From positions 8,974,501 through 9,038,500 of the forward strand of contig CAMRHE010000021.1 in NCBI GenBank assembly GCA_947044405.1: 64,000 nucleotides of DNA, written 5' to 3'. This stretch comes from Leptodactylus fallax (lineage: Eukaryota; Chordata; Amphibia; Anura; Leptodactylidae). Below the pieces are notes generated by a model. It saw only the letters and a program-made list of their open reading frames with translations, was not told the origin of the DNA and made no database searches. Shown here in pieces: positions 46,800 through 57,180 of this stretch. The position numbers and the translations under genes were made by a program. Numbering within the stretch: position 1 is the first letter of the stretch; every line of letters begins with the position of its first letter.

Positions 46800-47558
46800 C
46801 TGTGTGAAAGCCAACCTAAGTTTCCATTGTTACAGTAATAAAAAACAGGCTACAACTCTTTGTGAGAATTCTTGTCTTAAAACAGCACAGAATATATATT
46901 TATTAATCTACCTCTTATATAAATAAGAATGCTGAAAGTAGAATATGTATTCTACTGTTAGTAGACTAATTATTAAATGAACTTTCTATTGACTAATGGA
47001 TTGTCATGTAGGATGGTTTGCTCATGGTAAGACTTAAAGCATATACAAACTTTTTTGATAATTAAAAAATCAATAGTGATTACATTTTGTAAGGCATTTT
47101 ATTAAAAAAAATGTTTCTTCCTCTTTTTATCCTTCCTCCTCCTCTCCTGTATTAGTTATTCATTGTTTCAGATTACACTGTTTAAATTCATACTCTGAAA
47201 ACAGTTTACCACACAGTTTACCATCAAAGTCTGTGGAGATGGAATAAGGAGGATGAGCAGAAAGAGAGCAGAGAGATATCAAGACCTGGTTAAAGCTTCT
47301 AATGAGTGTTTTATATCCTCACAGAGTTATCAGTCTTTATTGCATTTATTACTGTCACTTGAAGCTCTAGCTGTGTCTCCTTATCTCTTTATACTCTGTC
47401 TGATTGTATTTTTCCTCCCTCTCCACTCTCCATTGACTTTAGTGGGTTGAGCTGTAAGCTCTGTATGGACTCTAGAGTACAGCAAGAGGGAGGGAAATAA
47501 CAGGAGAAGGAAGCTTATCTCTTAATTAAAATACATAGAAAAATTTGTATAAAATTTT
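46800..47558. other. no gene recognised
   Basis: A+T-rich spacer, including a CTCTCC/CCTCCTCC-rich patch near 47120-47150. No terminus or domain was found. Confidence 0.45.
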
Positions 47559-48008
47559 CATTTTAAGACGCAAAATGAGAGGAAAGAATGGGAGTACAAG
47601 TTAATGTAAAAATTTCAAACTCTGCAATTTGGACTTAATATTGATGCTAGCTTCATGTCACACTATGTATGACCTGTGAGGGTCACAAATCACCACCTGA
47701 TTACAGATAGATAACAGATCCCTCTGTCACGCACCAGAAATTTTAGACTGTTTATTTCCTGACCTGTTGTAAATAACTTCTCTATGTATATTGCATTTTG
47801 TTATTTCAAGATCCTTTTGAAGATCCATGTCTTGTATATGTATAAATAGTGTAAAGTTTCAGTTTCTAGTATTGCACCATGTCTGATGAAGGGAGCTAGC
47901 ACTTCCGAAAGCTTACTTATCAAATATACTCAGCCTCTAAAAGGTATCGCCTGATTTCTTCACTCTTCCACTACTTTCTATTGCTAACACGGTACAGCAT
48001 TATACTAC
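47559..48008 (+). mobile_element. Penelope-like element, 3' fragment
   Basis: It starts CATTTTAAGACGC at the same internal point as the left copy at 27159. It carries the last coding residues (WEYKLM, then a TAA, then KFQTLQFGLNI), the 3' UTR and a hammerhead-like core at 47883-47910. It ends with GCTAACACGGTACAGCATTATACTAC, the longer 3' end also seen at 27532. No clear target duplication was found. Confidence 0.8.
47883..47910 (+). ncRNA. hammerhead-ribozyme-like core, PLE copy 3
   Basis: CTGATGA, A, GGGAG, loop CTAGCA, CTTCC, GAAA. The stem keeps five pairs through one internal G-U. The variant base differs from that in the other copies, yet pairing is kept. Confidence 0.4.
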
Positions 48009-48950
48009 TCATCACAACACTCACAGATCAGCTTACAATGCATTACAGTCACAGACTGTTTGTGTAGTCAGTTAAATGTGCAGCAACTGCTACAAAAAAC
48101 AATCACATATTCCCAGTATCCAAATCATATCCAATCTGTACTGTGTGTGCAACTGTACTGCAGCAACTACATGAAGCAACGAGTCAAATAAACTCAATCT
48201 ATACTGTGTGTGTCAGAGTATTCAAGATAAACAAGAACAGACAACATTTTTTGTATGTTTCCATTGTAATTTGTTGTTTCCTTGCTAAAAGCCAACCTCC
48301 CCACCTAGTGAAGTAAGAACAGTTTTTTTTTTTCATTCTCGTAAATTGATAAACATTAGTTACATACAAGTTACAACATCGTCCATGGATAGTCAAGTTA
48401 TACACTAGCTACATTTACATTGTAACAGTGATATAATTGAGTTTTTGCTGCATAAGACTCGGTAACTCATTAAAATATGGTCTGTTTTTTTGCCAAACAA
48501 CAACACCAGAACCATTTAAACTTATGGTTTATATATAACACATTTAATATCTAATCTTTGCTACATAAAAGTGTCTGAATAAAAAATGTGTGGTAAAAAT
48601 AAAGGTAGTGTAAGAAAAAAAAAATATCCCTGCTAGTGCTGGTGGCAATCACAATCACAATCACACAGGGAGTGCGACCGCGACCGGGCCTGGTGGGATA
48701 TGCAGCCCGTGGCCAGCTGGAGATGGCTAGGCTCCGGACCAATAGATGACAGCCCAGGGGAGGTGACTGAAAATAATAAATACATATGCTCACCTCTCCT
48801 GGGCACAGCGTCCTCTCCGCCGCTCTTCCGTCATGTGACTGAGGTCTGTGATTAGGCCCCAGCGGTCATATGGTGCACGGCCGCGTAATGACGTCAGTGC
48901 GCCCCCACATGACCGCTTATTATTATCAGTTCAGTGTACTTACTCATGCA
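48009..48950. other. mixed repeats, no gene
   Basis: It holds a segment near 48430-48600 with TTTTGCTGCATAAGACT resembling, inverted, part of 26370-26500, and the GC-rich repeat at about 48745-48905 like that at 18540. No coding sequence recognised. Confidence 0.4.
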
Positions 48951-48959
48951 TTGATATGT

Positions 48960-49835
48960 TTTTTGCTAGACAGGCCAATGTTCTTTCAAGACAAGTCTTC
49001 CACTCTTGAATTGATCAAATGGTTTTATCACACAGAAATTACATTGACACTAAAGAAAACTCAGCATACCTTAAAGAGCACCAAGCTCAACATAGGAACC
49101 TTCCTTTGGGTGCACTTTTATCAATACACATATATACTGTATAGAGCTGCTCAATTAGTAGAATGGCAGTACAATGCAGAACATTGATAGTGTAGGGTGG
49201 AGAACCAAACTGGGTCCTTTGCAAGTATGGCAATATGCATGCTTTATTGCATTTGTGTTGACAAGTTTATCATTAGCATCAAGCAAAGTGTGGACCATTG
49301 ACTAACCATGCTTTTAGACCCTCAGTATAAAGCCAAAATGAGGACATTTTTTCTTTTCTTCAAAATGGAGGTAAAATTAGTCATTACAAGAAATCATTCT
49401 GTAGCCAGCTTTTGCTGAGCAGACTACTGCAAATGCTAGCCTCATGTCTAATTAATTGAATCCATTGGACTCTACCACAGGATCACTTTACAAACCTTTA
49501 ATTGTATCTATCATCAGTGTTGCTTTATGTTGTTTTTGTTATACTAAGATCTTTAACAATTATAGAAAGTAAAAAAGTATACAAAATCCAAGAGTGTACA
49601 GTAGTTAGGTTTTAAACAGGCTGCTTGTTACCACTGACTACCATCTCTTTACCATAGCCATAGGCTATGTTTGTGTTACAGCATTAGAAAGGGTTAGATA
49701 GAATATTGGAAGCCCTGAGAGTGACAAACACAACATTTTGAGGCAATTTGCTCTTCTGGATCGTACTGAACTCAAATTTCTGGTCTGAATGGCAAACTCG
49801 AATCGAACCATGAAAGATTCGCTCATTTCTAAAAA
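48960..49835 (+). pseudogene. decayed hAT transposon, copy 4
   Basis: The plus strand near 49310-49345 reads LLDPQYKAKMRTFF, the DPxYK region. Before it, GCAAGTATGGCAATATGCATG aligns with the same region of copy 1 near 19276. The far end near 49780-49835 has AACTCGAATCGAACCATG and GATTCGCTCATTTCTA, a hAT-like terminus. Heavily broken. The left boundary is uncertain. Confidence 0.6.
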
Positions 49836-50185
49836 GAATATATACATATATTGGCTGGTTCATTATTGGCTGAATAGTAACTGTTGCTGGGGTCATTGAG
49901 GCTTTTGGAACATGTGTCCCAGATTCTAACTGCTGGGGTACAGGAAAGGGAGAGCCGGCAATAAGTAACTATGCCTTGGCTCTGCCTTGACATAGGTCAA
50001 GAACCGGGACTACCCTTGTCATGGGAGGAGCAAATCTGGGGATAAAGGAGTGTGATTTCTGGTCACATAGGGACCTTAGATCCCCTGCAATCTAAAGTGT
50101 GACCAGGCACTACTGACTAAGGCGATGATTTTTATTACTGTTTCTTTTTGTCCAAGTTTCATAAGCTAGATAAAAACATTATAAA
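49836..50185. other. no gene recognised
   Basis: Single-copy-looking sequence between a hAT relic and repeat X. Confidence 0.4.
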
Positions 50186-50189
50186 GACT

Positions 50190-50450
50190 AGTGGTGGGCA
50201 TACATCTAAAGATTCATTTAGTTTTAGATGGTTTGGTTCTAAGATTTGTTTCAGGTTGAGTACATCAGGCACCAGAGCTTAAATTGGCTTAAAATATAGC
50301 GTATGACACCATCAGGGCTCCTAGGACTCTATCTATCCCATTTCTAGCTTTCTAAGTCAAATACAACCAAAGTTATATGAAAGTGATAGTGGCATGTATG
50401 TCTAAGAGAAAACATTAAGCCTTAGTAGGCTTTGGATATAAACTGCTAGT
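50190..50450 (+). repeat. dispersed repeat X, copy 2, left part
   Basis: Aligns with 33125-33346 and inverted 61846-62110 up to AAACTGCTAG. It is interrupted by piggyBac at the TTAA and continues at 54643-54830. Confidence 0.65.
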
Positions 50451-50569
50451 TTAACCACTTCCGTACTACCCATTGGGTATATACATCCGGAAGATGGTTT
50501 TCTAGTTCTACAAGGACATACCGGTATGTCCAGCAGAACTAGTTCTACTGCACCCCCTTACTGTATTGA

Positions 50570-51235
50570 GCTCTGAGGTCCCACTGTCAGTAGACAGCGG
50601 AGACCTTAGAGCTTTGCCCAGAGACCACTCTGTGTGGTCTCCAGGTCTGTGATCACTGTCACACACCGTCACAGCGATCACAATGATAATCGGCACATGA
50701 GCAGATTGCGCCGCTGTGCCCCCACCCCCCTCCTGTACTTAGCTCTGAGGTCCCACTGTTAATAGACAGCAGGGACCTCAGAGCTTTGCCCGGATACAAG
50801 CCTGTGTGGCTTCGGGGCATGAGATCACTGTGACAGCCAGTCACAGCGATCACATTGTCTGGCACATGAGCAGAATATGCTCTTCTGCGCTCCCCCACTT
50901 CCCTCCATCCCCCTTGCACACAGCTCCGTAGTCTCTGCTGTCAATAGACCAGCCTGTGTGGTTTCTGGGCATGTGATCACTGTGACAGCCAGTCACAGCG
51001 ATCACAATAAAGTCTATCACATAGTGACAAACTTCATTGGCTGAACGCCGATCTCCCTCTCCTTAGCCTATCAGAGAGGGAGATAGGCACTTCTGCCTCC
51101 ACCCTCCACCCCCTCAGAAGACAGCTATGATCATGGAGATTTGCCCAGAGATCACCATGATTGGGCATAGTGGTCTCTGGGGCATGCGAGCACTGAGACA
51201 GCCTGTCACAGTGCTCACATAAAGTTTGTTTAGTA
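50570..51235. repeat. piggyBac left-arm tandem repeats with palindromic blocks
   Basis: Four diverged units start near 50570, 50740, 50925 and 51120, about 170-190 bp apart. Each carries CTGAGGTCCCACTGT-like or related sequence, then TCTGTGTGGTCTC-like sequence and a dyad such as CACTGTGACAGCCAGTCACAGCG with GATCAC. Not coding. Similar sub-terminal repeats bind transposase in some elements, but that is only an inference here. Confidence 0.7.
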
Positions 51236-51373
51236 AATAATAAAAATATAAAATGTTGCTGCCAATCTCCCTCTCCTCAGATCCTGGCAGAGAGGGAGAT
51301 TGGTAAGTAAAATCACTACACATACACACACTCCCCCCCACCCATCAGTGCTCCCCACTGTCCTCTGTCTCCC

Positions 51374-51374
51374 A

Positions 51375-51426
<52 letters not shown>
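51374..51426. repeat. (TATC)n microsatellite
   Basis: About thirteen TATC units with one break. Lies inside the piggyBac left arm. Confidence 0.95.
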
Positions 51427-51505
51427 ATCTATCTATCTTTTATCCATCTATCTACATAAATTCATATTGTTTGTGACCCAAAAATAAAGTTTATTATTCC
51501 ACTTT

Positions 51506-51812
51506 TAGGATGCAGACATGAAGCGGTTCTGGCGGCACAAAATTTATTATCTACAACTTGCTACTGGCCGTCTGGCGTGCAGTCAGAGCCGCTGCATGTA
51601 TCTGAAGCCTAAACTACATTTGTCATATAAAAGCAGATTTTTTTTGTGATATATTCATGAAGGTTATTGTCATACTTTTAGGGTGCAGACACGGAGTGGC
51701 TCTGGATGCACATAGTATAGGGAAGAAATGTATTGATTATTGTCTACAACTTGTTACTGGCCGTCTGGCGTGCAGTCAGAGCCGCTGCATGTATCTGCAG
51801 CCTAAAATGCTT
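51506..51812. repeat. direct repeat pair upstream of piggyBac transposase
   Basis: Two copies (51506-51612 and 51678-51812) share TTTTAGGRTGCAGACAY near the start and a 37-base identical stretch containing GGCCGTCTGGCGTGCAGTCA. The second copy has a short insertion. They lie just upstream of the transposase start, so they may be promoter or transposase-binding repeats. Confidence 0.75.
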
Positions 51813-51941
51813 GGGTGACTCAGGCAGTCTACTTTAGTTATAGATTTTTTAGAGAGGTCATTGGTTGTCTTCTATAAAGTTAGTGATCTTATAGACATTG
51901 TAGTGGTTATTATTAATTTATAGGATATTATATTTGTCAGA

Positions 51942-53772
51942 TTGTCAGCATCAGAAAACATGTCACAGAGAGGATATACAGCTGAGGCTTATGTTATACT
52001 TTGTTCCTCTGATGAGGAGAGTAGTGTGGAAAGTTCAGGCTCTGAATATGTACTTGTTAAAGGCAGTGATACCTTATCTGCAAGTTCAGACAGTTATTCA
52101 GATGATGACACTTCTGCTGAAAGGGCCAAAAAATTACAGAGAAGGCAGCAGAGATGTGTTGGCAGCAGCGAGCAGTGTACAGCTAGCACTAGCACATACA
52201 TTCCAGGGCCTTCTACCAGCAAAGTCAGCGCAGCTACTGAGATCACTAGTGAGAGGTTGCACAGACAGCAGGAACAAACACCTCAGGATCCTATGTAAAG
52301 TGCCCCATCGGAAATCTACCCAGTGTGGTCTGCAACATACACACCTGCTATACCTCCCTTTATGGCACAAGCTGGTGTAAATGTGCCAACAGAAAATTTT
52401 GGCGCCATTGACTTTTTCAAGCTTTTTATAACTGAGCAACTGCTGGAGGATATAATGCTCCAAACAAACGTATATGCAGAACAGTATCTTGCGAACAATC
52501 CATCCTCCTGCTATGTCAGATCCAGATACTGGAAACCTACAACTGTGCCAGAAAAAAAAACAGTTTCTAGCCCTGACCTTTAATATGGGACTTACAAATA
52601 AATCAGAACTAAAGGCGTACTGGTCTACCAACCCCATTCACCACATGCCAGTATTTTCTGCTGTGATGGCCCGGACTCGCTATGAAGCATTATTGAGATT
52701 CTTACATTTCAATGATAATGCCCTTTGTCCCACACAAGTTGGAAAGTGTAAAGACAGGCTATATAAACTAAGGCCTCTCATTAATCATTTCAACAAAATT
52801 TTTGCAGAGGTATACACCCCTCTTTAAAACATAGCAATTGATGAATCTCTGATTGATATATTGCATTCAAGCAAAATATTCCAAGCAAGAGGGCAAGGTA
52901 TGGAGTTAAGCTCTACAAACTTTGTGAAAGTGGCACTGGCTATACCTATGCCTTCAGAATTTATGAGGGAAAAGACTGACTTCTTAGTTCCCCTGGTTGC
53001 CCAACCTACATGGGTGTTAATGGGAAGATTGTGTGGGATCTCAGAAACCCATTACTTCATCAGGGCTATCACTTATACTTGGACAATTATTATACAAGTA
53101 TACCACTTTTTAAGCATCTGTTCATAGAGGGCACAGTTACTTGTGGAACCGTAAGATCCAATCGGAAGGGCTTTCCAGAGAGACTTGTAAGCACGAGACT
53201 GAAATGGGGAGAGTCATCATACCTGCATAGCTCAGAACTGCTGGCAATAAAATACAGGGACAAAAGAGATGTATTCCTGCTAAGCACCATCCATGCTGAT
53301 ACAACAGTCCCAGTAACAGTTACACACAGAAACATGCAGGCAGAAAAACCAGTGTGTGTGGTGGACTACAATAAATTTATGGGTGCAGTTGACTTAAGTG
53401 ACCAGATGCTTAGGCCATATCTGATCTTGCACAAATCAAGTTACTGGTATAAAAAAGTATAAAGTGTCTCTCTACCTGCTACAACTGGCAATGTACAATG
53501 CCTTCATGATTTGCAAGCAATCTGGAAACCAGGCTCCCTTCCTAAAGTTCCAGGAAGAAATCATCATCAGTCTACTTTATCCATCTGGTACCATTCCTGT
53601 GAACATGGAGTCAGAATCTGTCAGCAGGCTGCATGGTAGACACTTTCCTGACATCCTTACCCCCACAGAAAATAAAGAAAATCCCCAGAAAAGGCGCAGG
53701 GTTTGTGCCAAACAGGGTATTCGGAGAGACTCAAGGTACTACTGCCCACAGTGCCTGCACTCTGCATTGTAG
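51942..53772 (+). pseudogene. piggyBac (PGBD4-like) transposase, broken
   Basis: Acidic Ser-rich N-terminus (MSASENMSQRGYTAEAYVIL, then SSDEESSVESS). The DDE_Tnp_1_7 core has its three Asp motifs visible: IAIDESLI near 52835, YLDNYYTS near 53076-53099, and VDYNKFMGAVDLSDQM near 53364-53411. The end has YYCPQCLHSAL, half of a C-terminal cysteine-rich finger. Lesions: TAA at 52296-52298; a frameshift in the run of A near 52552; TAA at 52825-52827; a frameshift near 52858; TAG near 52980; TAA with a short insertion at 53460. Cut-and-paste at TTAA is the family's activity, but this copy cannot make the protein. Confidence 0.92.
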
Positions 53773-53999
53773 ACTGTTTCCGCAAATACCACACATCTGG
53801 AAAACTTTAACAATTTTTAGAGGAAAAATAGTATCTTTCCTGCATTTAAATATCTTTTAGTTTGATTTATAACTTTGTTTAGTGATGTTTATTGTTTATA
53901 TATTTCACATAAATAGAACATTTAGCACAACCAGTGTTTGTTGGATTTTTTTAAACATTTTGCTTAATGAGAAGAATAATTATAAATATAAATAGAAGA

Positions 54000-54636
54000 G
54001 GTGGGGTCTAATTTGTTCCACGTAGTCATTTTGTCATTTCACAAAACCTGTAATGATTGTATGGTGTCAGCAAACCAGCTATGGAGAATTTAGCCTCCGG
54101 AAGCCATTTTGCGCACCATTCATTACAGGCTCTGCTGTAGGCCCAGCAAGTAAGGAATGCACCTACATTTGGTATCTATGAAAACGGCATAAGTTGCTAA
54201 ATATGTTATCAGATGTGTTTCTCAAGTAGCACTCACCAGATTTTAAAAGTAGTCACCTGAATTCACATATTTGGAAAAAAATGTTGTTTTCATTTTTTTT
54301 CCACCAAATTCATTGAAAAGTCTGGAAAAAAACAGAGGTCCAATATCTTTAACATGTCCTTTATTGAATACCTTGGGGGGGGGGGTCTAATTTATTGAAT
54401 AGAGTAATTTTGGGTGTGTTCATACTGTTTTGGGCCTTCACAGCAGCTGTAATGATAGTATGGTGTCAGTAAACCAGCTATGGAAAAATTGGCCCATTAT
54501 GTTCTGAGAAAAAGGAGACCAAATACATGTAGGTTGGTACAGTAATAGAAAAGCAATTTTCAGTTAAACTGGAACATGGCTAAAACTTGAAAATGTGCCT
54601 GGTCTGGAAGGGGGGTAAAGCATCTGGTATGGAAGT
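54000..54636. repeat. piggyBac right-arm direct repeats
   Basis: Two diverged copies, starting near 54000 and 54370, share GGGGTCTAATTTRTT, then TGTAATGATNGTATGGTGTCAG and AACCAGCTATGGA-type blocks in the same order. Non-coding. Confidence 0.65.
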
Positions 54637-54642
54637 GGTTAA

Positions 54643-54830
54643 CCATATACTGTGCTGCCACTTTCTTTTATGCATTTTAACATTTAAAACACTCCAAAAA
54701 TTAGCCTGTTTTAGAGGAAGATGCTTTCCGTGTTTTCATCATAAACACATGATGGCTATATAGGAAAAAGCAATGTTTTTTTCTTAAAAATAAGCCACTT
54801 TGGGGACTTGCAAGTGCAACGGGCTTGTTA
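54643..54830 (+). repeat. dispersed repeat X, copy 2, right part
   Basis: Continues from 50450 with CCATATACTGTGCTGCCACTTT and ATTTTAACATTTAAAAC, matching 33351 onward and inverted 61840 downward. Confidence 0.65.
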
Positions 54831-54944
54831 TTTTTTTTTTATAACAATCTTTATTTATTAACAAAATAGGCTTATTATTTTTAAGAAAAATTTTTGGTAT
54901 TATTCCTGGATGAAAAGTGATGAAGTGCCTTTCCAAAAAACTAT

Positions 54945-55130
54945 CAAAATCTGCAAGGAGTTTGTATGTTCTCCCCGTGTTTGCAGAGGTTTCTTCCCCC
55001 TGGTTTCCTCCCACACTCTAAAGACATACGGATAGGGAATGTGGATTGTAAGCCTTATATGTGACAGTGACTACAATGTCTGTAAAAGCGCTGTGGAATA
55101 TGATGGTGCCATATAAGTAAGCTAATATAT
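54945..55130 (+). repeat. short LINE/SINE-type tail
   Basis: GGAGTTTGTATGTTCTCCCC, TTTCCTCCCACACTCTAAAG and TGTAAAAGCGCTGTGGAATA form a widespread amphibian and fish repeat tail. Its end resembles the L2-type tail at 42780. Confidence 0.5.
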
Positions 55131-55133
55131 AAA

Positions 55134-55176
55134 TAAGTGGTGGTAACTGTAGCAACATGAGTAGCTGTACAATATA
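55134..55176. repeat. hAT-associated minisatellite, unit left of Tc1-B
   Basis: GTGGTGGTAACTGTAGCAAC and GAGTAGCTGTACAATAT match the second half of the units at 56805-57180. The array was split here by the Tc1 element. Confidence 0.7.
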
Positions 55177-56802
55177 CAATGCCTTGCGAAAGTATTCGGC
55201 CCCCTTGAACTTTTCAACCTTTTGCCACATTTCAGGCTTCAAACATAAAGATATAAAATTTTAATTTTTTGGTGAAGAATCAAGTGGGACACAATTGTGA
55301 AAAGGAACAAAATTTATTGGTTATTTTAAACTTTTGCAAAAAATAAAAAACTGAAAAGTGGGGCGTGCAATATTATTCGGCCCCCTTAAGTTAATACTTT
55401 GTAGTGCTACCTTTTGCTGCGATTACAGCTGTAAGTCGCTTGGGGTATGTCTCTATCAGTTTTGCACATCGAGAGACTGAAATTCTTGCCCATTCTTCCT
55501 TGGAAAACAGCTCGAGCTCAGTGAGGTTGGATGGAGAGCGTTTGTGAACAGCAGTTTTCAGCTCTTTCCACAGATTCTCAATTGGATTCAGGTCTGGACT
55601 TTGACTTGGCCATTCTAACACCTGGATACGTTTATTTATGAACCATTCCATTGTAGATTTTGCTTTATGTTTGGGATCATTGTCTTGTTGGAAGATAAAT
55701 CTCCGTCCCAGTCTCAGGTCTTTTGCAGACTCCAACAGGTTTTCTTCCAGAATGGTCCTGTATTTGGCTCCATCCATCTTCCCATCAATTTTAACCATCT
55801 TCCTTGTTCCTGCTGAAGAAAAGCAGGCCCAAACAATGATGCTGTCACCACCATGTTTGACAGTGGGGATGGTGTGTTCAGGGTGATGAGCTGTGTTGCT
55901 TTTACGCCAAACATATCGTTTTGTATTGTGGCCAAAAAGATCGATTTTGGTTTCATCTGACCAGAGCACCTTCTTCCACATGTTTGGTGTGTCTCCCAGG
56001 TGGCTTGTGGAAAACTTTAAACGAGACTTTTTATGGATATCTTTGAGAAATGGCTTTCTTCTTGCCACTCTTCCATAAAGGCCAGATTTGTGCAGTGTAC
56101 AACTGATTGTTGTCCTATGGACAGACTCTCCCACCTCAGCTGTAGATCTCTGCAGTTCATCCAGAGTGATCAGGGGCCTCTTGGCTGCATCTCTGATCAG
56201 TCTTCTCCTTGTTTGAGATGAAAGTTTAGAGGGACGGCCGGGTCTTGGTAGATTTGCAGTGGTCTGATACTCCTTCCATTTCAATGTGATTGCTTGCACA
56301 GTGCTCCTTGGGATGTTTAAAGTTTGTGAAATCTTTTTGTATCCAAATCCGGCTTTAAACTTCTCCACAACAGTATCACGGACCTGCCTGGTGTGTTCCT
56401 TGGTCTTCATGATGCTCTCTGCGCTTTAAACAGAACCCTGAGACTATCACAGAGCAGGTGCATTTATACGGAGACTTGATTACACACAGGTGGATTATAT
56501 TTATCATCATCAGTCATTTAGGACAACTTTGGATCATTCAGAGATCCTCACTGAACTTCTGGAGTCAGTTTGCTGCACTGAAAGTAAAGGGGCCGAATAA
56601 TATTGCACGCCCCACTTTTCAGTTTTTTATTTTTTACAAAAGTTTAAAATAACCAATAAATTTCGTTCCACTTCACAATTGTGTCCCACTTGTTGTTGAT
56701 TCTTCGCCAAAAAATTAAAATTTTATATCTTTATGTTTGAAGCCTGAAATGTGGCAAAAGGTTGAAAAGTTCAAGGGGGCCGAATACTTTCGCAAGGCAC
56801 TG
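55177..56802 (-). mobile_element. Tc1 family B element, copy 2
   Basis: 1626 bp. Left TA at 55175-55176; the right target reads TC at 56803-56804 (expected TA). Termini CAATGCCTTGCGAAAG and CTTTCGCAAGGCACTG. Terminal repeats of about 200 bp with inner copies. Contains an intact transposase gene on the minus strand. Inserted in a minisatellite unit. Confidence 0.95.
55391..56410 (-). CDS. Tc1 transposase, family B, intact 339 aa
   Basis: A full-length Tc1-type transposase with no stop or frameshift. N-terminal bipartite helix-turn-helix (residues about 1-115; ISQTLNIPRSTVQAITLKWK), then a DDE domain with D152 (WSDET), D243 (QQDNDPKHKA) and E278 (NPIENLW), DD34E spacing. Also [15 protein letters not shown] near 187-201 and C-terminus AAKGSTTKY. 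Length is typical of the family (about 340 aa). It lies 5'-to-3' within its own terminal repeats, so the copy could be autonomous in principle. Some substitutions relative to the copy at 28141 (for example GGSRIM to GGDSII) are of unknown effect. Start is the first ATG after the left repeat, matching the sister copy. Confidence 0.95.
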   Translation of the reverse strand: MKTKEHTRQVRDTVVEKFKAGFGYKKISQTLNIPRSTVQAITLKWKEYQTTANLPRPGRPSKLSSQTRRRLIRDAAKRPLITLDELQRSTAEVGESVHRTTISCTLHKSGLYGRVARRKPFLKDIHKKSRLKFSTSHLGDTPNMWKKVLWSDETKIDLFGHNTKRYVWRKSNTAHHPEHTIPTVKHGGDSIIVWACFSSAGTRKMVKIDGKMDGAKYRTILEENLLESAKDLRLGRRFIFQQDNDPKHKAKSTMEWFINKRIQVLEWPSQSPDLNPIENLWKELKTAVHKRSPSNLTELELFSKEEWARISVSRCAKLIETYPKRLTAVIAAKGSTTKY

Positions 56803-56804
56803 TC

Positions 56805-57180
56805 GAATAATGTGATGGATCAGGCTGTAGGACATACCTGACTGAGTGGTGGTATTTATAGCAACATGATTGGCAGCACAGTATGAAATAATAGGATGGA
56901 CCAGGCTGCAGGAGATGTCACTCTAGCAGTGGCAACATGAGTGACAGTACAGTATGGAATAATGTGATGGACCATGCTGCAGGGCATGTCTGGCTGCGTG
57001 ATGCTAGTAATGGTAGCCATGGCAATATGAATAGCAGTACAATATGGAGTAATGTGATGGACCAGGCTGCAGGACATGGTTGGCTGAGTGGTGGCATTGG
57101 TGATAACTGAGGCAATATGAGTGGCCATACACTATGGAATTATGTGATGGACCAGGCTGCAGAACATGATGTCTGGCTGT
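56805..57180. repeat. hAT-associated minisatellite, 80-90 bp units
   Basis: Four and a half units begin near 56805, 56885, 56957, 57045 and 57134. Each starts GGAATAATGTGATGGACCAG or a variant and ends GCAGTACAATAT or a variant. Two inverted units follow hAT copy 1 near 19800-19990, so the array seems to be part of the hAT element's non-coding 3' region. Confidence 0.8.

Larger units (their letters stand above)
50451..54642 (+). mobile_element. piggyBac element with TTAA target duplication
   Basis: TTAA at 50451-50454 and 54639-54642 flank inverted ends CCACTTCCGTACTA and TGGTATGGAAGTGG (12 of 14 match as inverses). Length between the TTAA copies is 4184 bp. It contains a broken plus-strand transposase (51942-53772) and unusually repetitive arms on both sides of it. 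It lies within repeat X, whose other copies show the uninterrupted TTAA. Confidence 0.9.
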
